From contig CP134492.1 of NCBI GenBank assembly GCA_031761875.1, forward strand, positions 1,488,001 through 1,552,000: a DNA stretch of 64,000 nt. The letters run 5' to 3'. The stretch's first letter is position 1. The number at the start of each line of letters is the position of its first letter. The position numbers were made by a program, and so were the translations under genes. Shown in pieces: positions 1 to 8,854 of the stretch. This stretch comes from Bacillaceae bacterium IKA-2 (GTDB lineage Bacteria > Bacillota > Bacilli > Bacillales > Anaerobacillaceae). The notes beneath the pieces were generated by a model that saw nothing but the letters and a program-made list of their open reading frames with translations, did not search any database and was not told the origin of the DNA.

Positions 1-249
1 AAGCGAAATAATATTAACGAGGGTGACCTTGTTAAAGTTTACAACGAAATTGGCTATGTGACAGTTCAGGCAAAGTTAACAAAGACAGTGCAAGTAGAGG
101 AAGTTGTCATGTATGAGACGTGGTACAAAAATCTTAATTATAATGTAAACTACACTGTCAAAGCTATTCCAGCTGATATGGGAAAAAAGGCAACAGGAAT
201 GCCTGGGATTGCCTTTCATGATAATTTCGTAAATATAGAGAAGGTTTAA
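1..249 (+). CDS. Molybdopterin oxidoreductase (DMSO reductase family), C-terminal fragment
   Basis: The reading frame is open from the first base of the window, so only the last 82 residues of a larger catalytic subunit are visible. The fragment has the look of the C-terminal molybdopterin-dinucleotide binding domain: a GDLVKVYNEIG start and a GMPGIAFHDNFVNIEKV tail. The same GIAF(N/H)D-FVN tail closes the complete molybdoenzyme at 3344-5386, so the two are likely paralogues. A ferredoxin and a membrane anchor follow at once, which is the usual DmsABC-type order. Substrate cannot be told from this piece. Confidence 0.8.
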   Translation, partial: KRNNINEGDLVKVYNEIGYVTVQAKLTKTVQVEEVVMYETWYKNLNYNVNYTVKAIPADMGKKATGMPGIAFHDNFVNIEKV

Positions 250-262
250 GGAGGAGATTTCA

Positions 263-811
263 ATGGGAACGAAGATGGGATTTATGGTTGATAGTAATCG
301 CTGTATCGGTTGTCACTCTTGTTCAATGGCTTGTAAGAATTACAACCAACTTAACCCTGATATTGTGTGGCGAACTGTTTACGACATTAAAGAAGATGCT
401 TACGGTCAACCAACGAGAATTACAATGTCACTAGCATGTAACCACTGTGAAGAGCCAGCTTGTAAAGAGGCTTGCCCTACAAATGCTTACGAAAAAAGGG
501 CAGATGGGATTGTTATCCATCATGAAGAACGATGCATCGGTTGTGAAATGTGTGTTTATGCATGTCCTTACAATGTTCCACAGTTTGATAAAGAGAAGAA
601 AAAGGTCGGCAAATGTCATTTATGTTACGAGCGGCTTGACGAGGGTCTTTCTCCGGCTTGTGTGAGTAGTTGTCCTACCCAAGCCATTTATCAAATAGAT
701 GTTAGTACTATTGGAGATGGGTTTGAAAATTCATTACCTGGTTTTCCTGATCCAAAGATTACGAAACCGTCTGTTCGATTTATAAAACCTTCAATTGTTA
801 AAAAACTTTAA
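263..811 (+). CDS. Four-cluster ferredoxin, DmsB/NrfC-type electron transfer subunit
   Basis: This 182-residue protein has sixteen cysteines in the four-cluster pattern of DmsB-type subunits: C14/17/20/24, C59/62/67/71, C91/94/97/101 and C118/121/133/137. It should carry four [4Fe-4S] clusters that pass electrons from the membrane anchor to the molybdenum subunit. The ATG follows an AAGGAGGAG ribosome site and lies 13 bp after the catalytic subunit. The anchor gene follows 17 bp later, so the three look co-transcribed. Family assignment is firm; the terminal electron acceptor is unknown. Confidence 0.9.
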   Translation: MGTKMGFMVDSNRCIGCHSCSMACKNYNQLNPDIVWRTVYDIKEDAYGQPTRITMSLACNHCEEPACKEACPTNAYEKRADGIVIHHEERCIGCEMCVYACPYNVPQFDKEKKKVGKCHLCYERLDEGLSPACVSSCPTQAIYQIDVSTIGDGFENSLPGFPDPKITKPSVRFIKPSIVKKL

Positions 812-828
812 AAGAGAGGTGAACGACT

Positions 829-1662
829 ATGCATGAACTTCCTTTAGTTATTTTTACGGTACTATCTCAAATTGCTGTTGGAGCACTGTTCACAATGTGG
901 ATAGTTGACTTAAAAGGTGGAATTTTGAATGTTAAGTTAGGAAAAGGGTTAGCTATTTCGATTTTTGCTCTCGCTACAGTTGCGATTTTAGCGTCAATTT
1001 TTCACTTAGGTCATCCTTTACAAGCGTATAAAGCTTTACTGAACGTCCAAACGTCATGGTTATCTCGGGAGATATGGTTATTTTCACTCATGCTTCTGAC
1101 AATGATCGGTTATATTTTTACTTGGTCTGAAGGGAAGGAAAGTCAGCGTAGAATTGTTGGAGCATTTTCATCCTTGTTTGGACTAATTGCAGTCATGGCA
1201 TCAGCTATGATCTATGTCTTGCCAGCAATGCCAGCCTGGAATAACTTCTCACCAATCTTTTTCTTTGTAATGACCGGTGTATTACTTGGTCCTCTGTATG
1301 TCGGAGTAGTTCTTTACTTCTTCGACAAGGAGAGTTTAAACCTTTGGAAGGTTGCTCCTTTAATGGCACTTGTCTATGCCATGAGTTCTTTCTTCTATAT
1401 CACCGTGCTTTTTTCAGGGACAGGGACACTAGCGGCAACAGCAGATAACATCATTAATCATCCAATGTTTGTTTTTAGAGGATTACTCAGTTGGATTATT
1501 CCAGTAGTAGTGTTACTTCCATTTTTCTTTTTGAAAGTGAAGAAAAAACCAGCGATGATGCTTGTCGCTATCGTATTTATTCTTGCATTTGCAGGTGAGA
1601 TCATCGGAAGAGAAATCTTCTATAATACAATCGTAGAACTAGATATCAATCAGATTGATTGA
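829..1662 (+). CDS. DmsC-like membrane anchor subunit
   Basis: A 277-residue, very hydrophobic protein with about eight predicted membrane helices. The N-terminus (MHELPLVIFTVLSQ) and the HLGHP motif near residue 65 are typical of the DmsC family, which anchors a molybdoenzyme-ferredoxin dimer to the membrane and oxidises menaquinol. It sits directly downstream of the ferredoxin gene with an AAAGAGAGGTGA ribosome site. Together with the two preceding genes it would make a complete DmsABC-type reductase. Confidence 0.85.
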   Translation: MHELPLVIFTVLSQIAVGALFTMWIVDLKGGILNVKLGKGLAISIFALATVAILASIFHLGHPLQAYKALLNVQTSWLSREIWLFSLMLLTMIGYIFTWSEGKESQRRIVGAFSSLFGLIAVMASAMIYVLPAMPAWNNFSPIFFFVMTGVLLGPLYVGVVLYFFDKESLNLWKVAPLMALVYAMSSFFYITVLFSGTGTLAATADNIINHPMFVFRGLLSWIIPVVVLLPFFFLKVKKKPAMMLVAIVFILAFAGEIIGREIFYNTIVELDINQID

Positions 1663-1668
1663 TTAAAT

Positions 1669-1690
1669 GAATTTCTTTCAAGTAAATAAA
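1669..1690. repeat. Possible remnant end of the MITE-like repeat
   Basis: The stretch AATTTCTTTCAAGTAAATAA resembles the outer end and flank of the inverted-repeat elements found at 21778 and 55668 and the truncated copy at 30048. Only one end is present and it has changes, so this is a weak call. Confidence 0.3.
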
Positions 1691-1709
1691 AAATAAGGGG
1701 GAGTTATGA

Positions 1710-2645
1710 ATGGCTAATTTATTAAAGATGATGGAAAAAGCAGCAGAGTCTTTTGAAAATCTTGCTATTTCTGACTCTCGTTGTTTGCAAATGATCTCAG
1801 CAAAGAGTAAATGCACGGTTTGCATTGATGCCTGTCCGACCAAAGGGATTGAAATTCAAAATGGAACTATCGCTATATCTAGCTGTACATCTTGCGGTAT
1901 CTGCGCGAAAGTTTGTCCAACAGAAACATTTATCTGGAAGCATCCAACCTATGAAAGTTTATATTCAAAACTTAAAAAAGCTAAATCTTCTAATGAAGCA
2001 GTTATTATTGGTTGTATAAAGTCGCCGTTAAAAATACCTGAAGCACCTTTAATTGAAATCCCTTGTTTTAGTTATTTACTTGATGAGATTTGGACATTTT
2101 TGTTAAACATGAAGCAGGGTTATATTTATTTGCCAGAAGATGCTTGTAATGAATGTAATCATATATGTAAAACACCAGAACAAGTAAAGGCTATAAGATT
2201 GACTTGCGAGAACGATGTGAGGAACATTTTCAACGAAGAGGGTGTTAACCGGATAAAAAGAGACTTTCTAGCGAACGTTTTCTCTTATGTACATGTGCGT
2301 GGCTTAACAAAGTGGCTAAAGGACGAAGAAGTAACGAAAGAGTATAGCGGATCGATAAAAGATGCTTGGAAGAATGAGGTATGCGAGTTACCTATACAGA
2401 TTTCTGAAAAACATCTAATGGCTATTTCCATCAATAGTAATTGCAAAAGTTGCAGAGCATGTTCTATGCTTTGTCCAAACGACGCCTTGGAACAATCAAC
2501 GAATGATAAACAACAAACAACAACGATCACAATCAACCATGACCGTTGTTCAACTTGTGGGTTATGTGTAGATATTTGTTATTTTGATGCTGTTTCTATA
2601 GAGATGAAGGACAATCTCCAAGCTATAGAGCATGTTCAAGTTTGA
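1710..2645 (+). CDS. Multi-cluster 4Fe-4S protein of the molybdoenzyme operon
   Basis: This 311-residue protein has paired [4Fe-4S] motifs at both ends: CTVCIDACP and CTSCGICAKVCP near residues 36-73, and CKSCRACSMLCP and CSTCGLCVDIC near residues 246-290. Between them is a cysteine-containing middle (CNECNHIC near residue 148) that matches no domain I can name. It is probably soluble. Spacing of 47 bp from the anchor gene and a GGGGGAG ribosome site suggest it belongs to the same operon. A role in electron supply or enzyme maturation is inference. Confidence 0.7.
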   Translation: MANLLKMMEKAAESFENLAISDSRCLQMISAKSKCTVCIDACPTKGIEIQNGTIAISSCTSCGICAKVCPTETFIWKHPTYESLYSKLKKAKSSNEAVIIGCIKSPLKIPEAPLIEIPCFSYLLDEIWTFLLNMKQGYIYLPEDACNECNHICKTPEQVKAIRLTCENDVRNIFNEEGVNRIKRDFLANVFSYVHVRGLTKWLKDEEVTKEYSGSIKDAWKNEVCELPIQISEKHLMAISINSNCKSCRACSMLCPNDALEQSTNDKQQTTTITINHDRCSTCGLCVDICYFDAVSIEMKDNLQAIEHVQV

Positions 2646-2650
2646 CCAAG

Positions 2651-3217
2651 TCATTGATTTCCTCTTAGGTAGGATTTAGTTTTATGTTTAGGTAATTGAA
2701 TGATGAGAGATGGTTTTGTATACTGAAGCATTTTAATTTCATCTATCCATGAAGTTGTAGAGTGACTCGTATCTTCTTTTAAGATATTTACAAGTTGTAG
2801 AGCCCCGGTAATACATGCTGAAACGCATGCGGGGTTCTGTCCTTTATCTAAACGTGAGGAACATAAATTGCACTTATCTACTTTTCTCGTATATTCATTA
2901 AATGATGGGGCTTGAAACGGACAGGCGCCGATACAACTTTGGCAACCAATACACTCAGTTGGATCATGAATCACAACTCCATCTCTTCTTTTTTTGAAGC
3001 AATGGTTAGGGCAAACGGCAATACAAGCAGGGCTTTCGCAGTGGTTACAGCCAATAGAGAATTGAACAATAGGTAAGTTTTGTTGTTTTCTTTCGAAAGA
3101 TCTAACTGTTCTTCTTCGTCCTTGACTTAACTGATGCTCATTTTTACAAGCGAGTTCACATGCGCGACAGGCGATACAATTGTCGATATTAACTTTAAAG
3201 CCAAGTTGAATAGCCAT
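2651..3217 (-). CDS. Second DmsB-type four-cluster ferredoxin
   Basis: A 188-residue protein with four [4Fe-4S] motifs (CIACRACELAC, CNHCESPACIAVCP, CIGCQSCIGACP, CNLC plus CVSAC). It closely resembles the 182-residue subunit at 263-811, so the island holds two ferredoxin paralogues. It is transcribed away from the molybdoenzyme at 3344 and converges on the gene at 1710-2645 with a 5-bp gap. The start follows a TGAGGGGGC ribosome site. It most likely serves the divergent molybdoenzyme. There is no second membrane anchor in view. Confidence 0.85.
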   Translation of the reverse strand: MAIQLGFKVNIDNCIACRACELACKNEHQLSQGRRRTVRSFERKQQNLPIVQFSIGCNHCESPACIAVCPNHCFKKRRDGVVIHDPTECIGCQSCIGACPFQAPSFNEYTRKVDKCNLCSSRLDKGQNPACVSACITGALQLVNILKEDTSHSTTSWIDEIKMLQYTKPSLIIQLPKHKTKSYLRGNQ

Positions 3218-3267
3218 GAGTGAGCCCCCTCAGATAATTTTTGTGTCTTAGTCTTTGTTTCTATATT

Positions 3268-3309
3268 ATATAGTATAATAACTTTATAATATAGTATAAT
3301 AACCTTATA
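3268..3309. promoter_or_regulatory. Two 21-bp tandem repeats in the divergent promoter
   Basis: The unit ATATAGTATAATAACTTTAT plus A occurs twice in a row with one substitution, midway between the divergently transcribed ferredoxin (2651-3217) and molybdoenzyme (3344-5386). Each unit includes a TATAAT-like hexamer. The 21-bp period places both copies on the same face of the helix, as for tandem activator sites or duplicated -10 regions. Confidence 0.5.
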
Positions 3310-3343
3310 AATTGTTACATTGTTACGAATAGGAGGCTTTTCT

Positions 3344-5386
3344 ATGAGCAACGATACTTTTCAAATTTCTAAACATATTTGTCCGAGGAATTGTTATGGC
3401 TCATGCGGTATCATAGCCTATAGTGATGAAGGTCGTCTTGTAAAAGTAGAGGGAGATCCAAATCATAGTGTCACTCAAGGAAAGCTTTGTCCTAAAGCAT
3501 ATGGTTATGTGCAGCAAGTTTATGATGAGGACCGCTTGCGATATCCGATGCGACAGTTGGAAAGAGGAAGTGGAGAGTGGCAGCGGATTTCATGGGAGGA
3601 AGCGATAAACACCATTACTGATCAGATAGTCTCTTTATACGAGAAATTTGGCACTAATGAGTATCTATGTCTAAATAAATACTCAGGAAATTTTGGTGTG
3701 GTACACAACAGTGTTGAACAATTTTTCGATGGCTTAGGAGATACAACAAGAGTGGTAGGCTCGCCGTGTTGGTCGGCCGGTTTAGATGCTCATACTTATG
3801 ATTTTGGTAATTACTATACTTCAGATCCATCAGAAATGAGTGACGCTAAAGTGATCATTCTGTGGGGAGTTAATCCTGCATGGACGGCGCCGCATACTCT
3901 TCCTTATATTTTCAAAGCTCGAGAAAAAGGAGCGAAAATAATCGTTATCGATCCAATATTTACTAAAACGGCTGAAAAAGCCGATGAATATATTCAAGTT
4001 AGACCTGGAGCAGATGGAGCCTTGGCTATAGCGATCGCCAAAGTTATTGTTGAGAGAGGGTTTTATGATATCGACTTTACTGACAATAGCTCTGTTGGCT
4101 TTGATGAATTCAAAGCTTATTTATCGTCTATGGAGATTTCCGATTTGTTAGAAGAATGCGATGTTTCCAAAGAAGTAATTGCTGAATTGGCAGAACTGGT
4201 TTCATTAGAGGGTCCTGTTTTTATTTGGCAAGGTTTTGGATTACAGAGACACACTAACGGGGGTCAAAATATCCGTGCTATTAATGCATTGATGGCTTTG
4301 ACAGGAAACATAGGCAAAAAAGGATCAGGTGCTCATTTTGCTCATCAAGCTACGTGGGCATTTAATATTCATAAAAACGAAAAGGGTAATTATCGCTCAA
4401 TCCCAGTGCATCGTTTTGCGGAGGAAGTGTTGAAGCTAAATGATCCACCAGTGAAAATGCTTTGGGTAGCGGCTAGAAATTTTTTAGCACAAGATACCAA
4501 AACGGAAAAGATCATTGAAGCTATGAAGAATATCGAAATGATTGTCGTTGTCGACACAGTTTTAACTGAAACAGCAAAATATGCAGATATTGTTTTGCCA
4601 ACAACGACGTTTTTTGAGGAAGAGGATGTTGTTGCAAGCTATTGGCACCATATTGTCGGAATTAATGATAAAGCAATCGATGCTTTTTACGAGAGTAAAA
4701 GTGATTTTACAATTGCGAAAATGTTATCGGCAGCTCTAAATAAACGGATTCCAAAATTCAGTCAATTTCCAGAGGATATTTCCATCGAAGCATATATAGA
4801 AAATGAGTTCAATGACGACCTTTACGAGATGCTTAACATTAATCATTGGACAGACTTAATTGGCAACCCAAAACGAGCTGATATCAATCGGACATCATGG
4901 AAAGGAAGAGTTTTTGAAACACCTTCCAGAAAATTCGAGTTTTATTCTGAACGCGCTAAACAGAATAATCATCCACCGATGGCAAGTTTTGAAAAGGGCT
5001 TAAAACCTTCTGAAGATTATCCATTTTGGCTATTGACTCCTCACACCCTATACTCATTAAATTCTCAGCTTTACAACAAAGAATTTTCTGAAACTGAGGA
5101 TATGGAAACTGTTGCATATGTATCATCACGAGTTGCAAAAGAAAGAAAAATAGGAGAAGATCATCTTATTAAAGTATATAATGACAATGGAAAGATACAA
5201 TGTCGAATGAAGGTAAATGAGACTCTACCAGGAGATATTATTGTTCTCAGTCAAGGAAGCTCGTTGCATCAAAGAGGAAAAGTGAACCAGTTAATACCTG
5301 GTTTTGAAACAGATATGGGTTGTGAATCCACAGGTGCAAATGGCATCGCCTTTAATGATGTATTTGTGAATTTTTCTAAGATGTAA
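3344..5386 (+). CDS. Molybdopterin-dependent oxidoreductase catalytic subunit (DMSO reductase family)
   Basis: A 680-residue catalytic subunit. Cys13, Cys17, Cys21 and Cys49 form the N-terminal [4Fe-4S] site, followed by the molybdopterin oxidoreductase core and a C-terminal dinucleotide-binding domain. Cys142 in GSPCWSAG is a candidate molybdenum ligand, by position only. No twin-arginine signal is visible, so the enzyme may be cytoplasmic or need a partner for export. I chose ATG 3344, seven bases after AGGAGG, over an in-frame start 24 bp upstream. It is divergent from a ferredoxin gene and 12 bp ahead of a PucR-type regulator. The substrate (S-oxide, N-oxide, sulfur or metalloid compound) is not determinable. 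Confidence 0.88.
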   Translation: MSNDTFQISKHICPRNCYGSCGIIAYSDEGRLVKVEGDPNHSVTQGKLCPKAYGYVQQVYDEDRLRYPMRQLERGSGEWQRISWEEAINTITDQIVSLYEKFGTNEYLCLNKYSGNFGVVHNSVEQFFDGLGDTTRVVGSPCWSAGLDAHTYDFGNYYTSDPSEMSDAKVIILWGVNPAWTAPHTLPYIFKAREKGAKIIVIDPIFTKTAEKADEYIQVRPGADGALAIAIAKVIVERGFYDIDFTDNSSVGFDEFKAYLSSMEISDLLEECDVSKEVIAELAELVSLEGPVFIWQGFGLQRHTNGGQNIRAINALMALTGNIGKKGSGAHFAHQATWAFNIHKNEKGNYRSIPVHRFAEEVLKLNDPPVKMLWVAARNFLAQDTKTEKIIEAMKNIEMIVVVDTVLTETAKYADIVLPTTTFFEEEDVVASYWHHIVGINDKAIDAFYESKSDFTIAKMLSAALNKRIPKFSQFPEDISIEAYIENEFNDDLYEMLNINHWTDLIGNPKRADINRTSWKGRVFETPSRKFEFYSERAKQNNHPPMASFEKGLKPSEDYPFWLLTPHTLYSLNSQLYNKEFSETEDMETVAYVSSRVAKERKIGEDHLIKVYNDNGKIQCRMKVNETLPGDIIVLSQGSSLHQRGKVNQLIPGFETDMGCESTGANGIAFNDVFVNFSKM

Positions 5387-5398
5387 GGAGGAGTTGAA

Positions 5399-6610
5399 TT
5401 GAATAAACTCAAGGCAGACCTTTTTGAAAAGTTTCCTCAGGTGTATATGTCTCAAATTAATGAGTATGGCCTTTCTACCTACCTTTCGGGAGTAAAGGAG
5501 ACTCTCGGTCTTGATATCATCGTCACAACAGATAAGCTAGAACCGCTGTTTCTAATAGGGAAAGAAAAGATTATAACCTTTGAGGAGGATATTCAGCGAA
5601 TCAGGAACAAAAGAGAACTCTTAAAAAAGGTGCGTACCTCAATCGAAATTGTTTCTTTTTCCATTGAAAAAGAAACAAGGTATATAAAAAAGTTACTATA
5701 TGAAAAGCAAGTCATGGGCTATATATTTATAAAGAAAGAGACAGGAAAACTAACAGTAAAAGAAATCAAGTTTATAAACGATTTTTCCGATCTTTTGACC
5801 CCATGGGTTGTTAGTGAACGTATGATGAGAAATACCGATCAAACATGCCAAAAGAGTTTTATTTTTGATTTGCTACACAACCACTTCGATTCATCTATGG
5901 AGATGAACGAACAAGCAAAACGATGGGGTTGGGACTTTTCTCAAGCTTATCAGCTCATGGTAATTGATGTTGGTGAGGAGCTTAGACAAACGACCTCAAT
6001 TGAACAAAAGGTTCGCAGTGTTTTTTATTTAGAGCGGTTGGATGTTATTATAACAGAGTTGAATCACCAGTTTGTGATTCTTTATTTAGAACCTAAAAGA
6101 GATAACCTTACGAAAAAGAGTTCAAAAGAGCTTGCTGAAAAAATTGCTGATAAGATTACTTTGGATGAGGAAGACCATAAAATAAGGATAGGTATTGGTC
6201 ATCTTTATCCTTCATCTCTGGATTTATGCCGTGCTTTCCAAGAAGCAAAAATGGCTCTTAAGTTGTCAAAAGATCTAGACAAAAAAGTCGAGATAATGCA
6301 TTTTAAAGATTTGGGAATTATTAAGCTACTAGCGAATATAAGGCAAGAGTTATTGACGGATTTTTATAAAGAACAGCTTCAGGAATTAGAGGAATATGAT
6401 TATCGATCGGATGAACAATTAATCGAAAGTCTTCGGATGTTTTTGTTGCACAATGGAAATGTTAAATCTTGCTCGTCAGAACTGTTTATCCACCCAAATA
6501 CTCTGAGAAATCGTATTAAAAAAATCGAGGTAGTTCTTGGGATTAGTCTTGAGAATTACAACCATCTAAATAATTTGATCACGGCCTTTAAAATCCGGGA
6601 CAGTAGGTAG
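5399..6610 (+). CDS. PucR/CdaR-family transcriptional regulator
   Basis: A 403-residue protein ending in the PucR-type helix-turn-helix (CSSELFIHPNTLRNRIKKIE), with a GGDEF-like/CdaR middle domain and an uncharacterised N-terminus. Members of this family regulate uptake or catabolic operons in response to small ligands. It starts with TTG just after the AAGGAGGAG that overlaps the stop of the molybdoenzyme gene, so the two are probably one transcript. Position suggests it controls the molybdoenzyme island, perhaps through the repeats at 3268-3309; that link is inference. Confidence 0.75.
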   Translation: MNKLKADLFEKFPQVYMSQINEYGLSTYLSGVKETLGLDIIVTTDKLEPLFLIGKEKIITFEEDIQRIRNKRELLKKVRTSIEIVSFSIEKETRYIKKLLYEKQVMGYIFIKKETGKLTVKEIKFINDFSDLLTPWVVSERMMRNTDQTCQKSFIFDLLHNHFDSSMEMNEQAKRWGWDFSQAYQLMVIDVGEELRQTTSIEQKVRSVFYLERLDVIITELNHQFVILYLEPKRDNLTKKSSKELAEKIADKITLDEEDHKIRIGIGHLYPSSLDLCRAFQEAKMALKLSKDLDKKVEIMHFKDLGIIKLLANIRQELLTDFYKEQLQELEEYDYRSDEQLIESLRMFLLHNGNVKSCSSELFIHPNTLRNRIKKIEVVLGISLENYNHLNNLITAFKIRDSR

Positions 6611-6681
6611 AGAGGGGAATTACATATAGTTGGATTAGAATGCTATAATCGTCATAGTAAAGCCAATGCAAATCTGAAATG

Positions 6682-6819
6682 TCAAGGCTTTGCCAAGTAT
6701 TCGACATCGGCAAAGTCTAAAATAGCTACAAAAATCGAGCTGAATCGGCGAACACAAACCCCCACCAATAATTGCGATATCGCAATCAAAGCTAAAACAT
6801 ACCATTGATTTTTTGTCAC
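6682..6819 (-). CDS. Short hydrophobic ORF, possible transporter fragment
   Basis: A 45-codon frame opens with GTG after a GAGGAG site and encodes one hydrophobic stretch (VLALIAISQLLVGVC) like the first helix of a transporter. It stops quickly and has no continuation in other frames that I can see, so it may be a decayed N-terminus or a chance frame. The rest of the 6611-6961 gap shows only AT-rich promoter-like sequence. Confidence 0.2.
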   Translation of the reverse strand: MTKNQWYVLALIAISQLLVGVCVRRFSSIFVAILDFADVEYLAKP

Positions 6820-6961
6820 TTATGATTTCTCCTCATTCCTAATTAAATTTCAGCTATCATAGGATAATTAACGATGTTTACGGATCTTTTACTTTTAAAA
6901 TAGCTTAAAACAAACGATAATAGACGGGTTGATGAAAGTAATTCAGAAAAATGAGGCTTAT

Positions 6962-7900
6962 ATGATGATAGATAATCAGAAATCAAGATTAGTAGGGATC
7001 GTTCTGGTTCTTTCAGCTGCGATTTTATGGGGTATTACTGGTACTGTTGCCCAATATTTATTTCAATTTCATCAGTTTACGAAAGATTGGCTTGTCGTTG
7101 CCCGACTACTATTTGCAGGTCTCTTATTACTGTTATTTTCAATAGCCAAACGGGACCCTAATGTATGGACTATTTGGAAAGAAAGTAGTTTAAGTTTAAT
7201 TTACTTTGGACTTTTGGGACTATTGGCAGTTCAGTACACTTTCTTTTCGGCTATCGAGGCATCAAATGCTGCTACAGCAACGTTACTTCAATATTTAGCT
7301 CCTGTGATAATTGTTTTTTATGTAACACTGAGATTAAAAAGTTTGCCAACCCGTCAGCAAGTGATCGCCATTTTTTTCGCTTTAGTCGGTACATTATTAT
7401 TAGTGACAAACGGAAATTTACAAGAACTATCAATATCAGGATGGGCACTATTTTGGGGAATTACTTCGGCTTTTGCGTTGGCTTTCTACACGCTTCAGCC
7501 TTTAAACCTCTTAAAAAAATATGGGTCAGTTATTGTTGTTGGCTGGGGAATGATTATTGGTGGTATTGGCATGAGTTTTATTCATCCACCTTGGAAAATA
7601 GAAGGAATAATTTCTCCTATTTCGATATTAGCGGTTGCTTTTATCGTTATTTTTGGGACGCTAATTGCTTTTATTTTATATCTAGAAAGTTTGAAATATT
7701 TAAAAGCAACGGAAACAAGTTTACTTGCTTGTGCTGAACCGTTGTCAGCGGCGAGCTTGGCAGTCATCTGGTTAAAAGTGCCTTTTGGAATTTATGAGTG
7801 GGCGGGTGCGTTTTGTATTATTGCTACTGTTGTGATCTTATCACGAATAAAAGAATCAAAAGAACTGCCTTTAACGGTCAAAGTCAAAAAACAAGCATAA
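6962..7900 (+). CDS. EamA/DMT-family transporter
   Basis: About 312 residues with ten predicted membrane helices arranged as two EamA repeats, the drug/metabolite transporter fold. The first repeat begins at GIVLVLSAAILWGITG and the second at ISGWALFWGITSAFALAFY. Such proteins export or import amino acids and other metabolites; the substrate is unknown. I chose the ATG at 6962 because TGAGG lies five bases upstream; an ATG at 6932 and a TTG at 6929 are in frame but lack a good ribosome site. Confidence 0.8.
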   Translation: MMIDNQKSRLVGIVLVLSAAILWGITGTVAQYLFQFHQFTKDWLVVARLLFAGLLLLLFSIAKRDPNVWTIWKESSLSLIYFGLLGLLAVQYTFFSAIEASNAATATLLQYLAPVIIVFYVTLRLKSLPTRQQVIAIFFALVGTLLLVTNGNLQELSISGWALFWGITSAFALAFYTLQPLNLLKKYGSVIVVGWGMIIGGIGMSFIHPPWKIEGIISPISILAVAFIVIFGTLIAFILYLESLKYLKATETSLLACAEPLSAASLAVIWLKVPFGIYEWAGAFCIIATVVILSRIKESKELPLTVKVKKQA

Positions 7901-7977
7901 ATGATCCGGTTATTTTTTTGCCACTGGAATAAATTTCATAATATTTACAATTTCAAAGAAATTAAAGGGGTAAAAAG

Positions 7978-8577
7978 ATGAGTTGGGAAATTTTAACTAT
8001 GATTGGGACAATTGCTTTTGCATTAAGTGGAGTAATTGTAGCTATGGAAGAAGATTATGACTTAATGGGCGTTTATATTTTAGGATTAGTTACTGCTTTT
8101 GGTGGTGGTGCAATCCGTAATTTATTAATCGGTATTCCTGTTTCAGCTCTTTGGGAACAAGGTGACCTTTTTACAATGGCACTCGTTGTGATGACGATCG
8201 CTTTTTTCTTTCCTAAACTCTGGGTATCAAAATGGTTAAAATGGGGCTTAATTTTTGATGCGATGGGGTTAGCGGCGTTTGCGATCCAAGGCGCGTTGTA
8301 TGCCACAGATATGGGGCACCCGCTTAGTGCTGTGATTGTTGCTGCAATGTTGACCGGTACAGGAGGTGGAATGATCCGTGATGTTTTGGCAGGACGTAAA
8401 CCATTGTTTTTAAGACATGAAATTTACATCGTTTGGGCGATGTTAGCAGGGCTTATCATTGGTCTAGGACTTGTAACAGGGTCAACAGGAATAGCAGTTT
8501 TATTCATCGGGATTGTTGTCTTCCGAATGTTATCAGTTTATTTAAACTGGCGGTTACCACATCGAATGCTTAAATGA
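7978..8577 (+). CDS. TRIC/UPF0126-family channel protein
   Basis: A 199-residue membrane protein of the trimeric intracellular cation channel (UPF0126) family. Two similar halves carry the family GGG motifs: GLVTAFGGGAIRNLLIG near residue 40 and AAMLTGTGGGMIRDVLAG near residue 125. About seven helices are predicted. Bacterial members have been linked to cation or glycine movement. The ATG follows AAAGGGG. No glycine riboswitch is visible in the short upstream gap. A strong terminator follows. Confidence 0.85.
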   Translation: MSWEILTMIGTIAFALSGVIVAMEEDYDLMGVYILGLVTAFGGGAIRNLLIGIPVSALWEQGDLFTMALVVMTIAFFFPKLWVSKWLKWGLIFDAMGLAAFAIQGALYATDMGHPLSAVIVAAMLTGTGGGMIRDVLAGRKPLFLRHEIYIVWAMLAGLIIGLGLVTGSTGIAVLFIGIVVFRMLSVYLNWRLPHRMLK

Positions 8578-8580
8578 AAA

Positions 8581-8625
8581 AAAACTAAGGCCAACCTATC
8601 ACTAGGTTGGCCTTAGTTTTTTTTT
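8581..8625 (+). terminator. Rho-independent terminator
   Basis: A 17-bp perfect stem (AAAACTAAGGCCAACCT at 8581-8597 pairing with 8604-8620), a six-base loop and a run of T follow the TRIC gene. The A-run on the left arm means it could also work on the other strand. Confidence 0.9.
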
Positions 8626-8806
8626 ACGTCATGCGGCGAAAGACTACACTCCACAATGTATTGCCAATAAAGGCCTGTCAATCGACTTATGCAAGTTCTC
8701 ATCGCTAAATAATTATAACACCATCGAAGAATAAAAACAAGGATTACTTATTTTCCTACCTCACTTATTTTACGCTAACTTTTTTCTTCTAGGTAATTAT
8801 TATGAA

Positions 8807-8838
8807 AATCGCCCCATCAATTAAGAACGTGGGCGATT
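8807..8838 (-). terminator. Terminator-like hairpin downstream of hemAT
   Basis: AATCGCCC and GGGCGATT form an eight-bp stem 17 bp after the hemAT stop codon; on the minus strand it is followed by TTTT. It is the likely end of the hemAT transcript. The rest of 8626-8854 shows nothing else. Confidence 0.55.
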
Positions 8839-8854
8839 AATGGTTATTGATTTC

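Noticed and set aside
7901-7977. Possible glycine riboswitch before the TRIC gene.
   Set aside because: The 77-bp gap is too short and lacks the conserved blocks.
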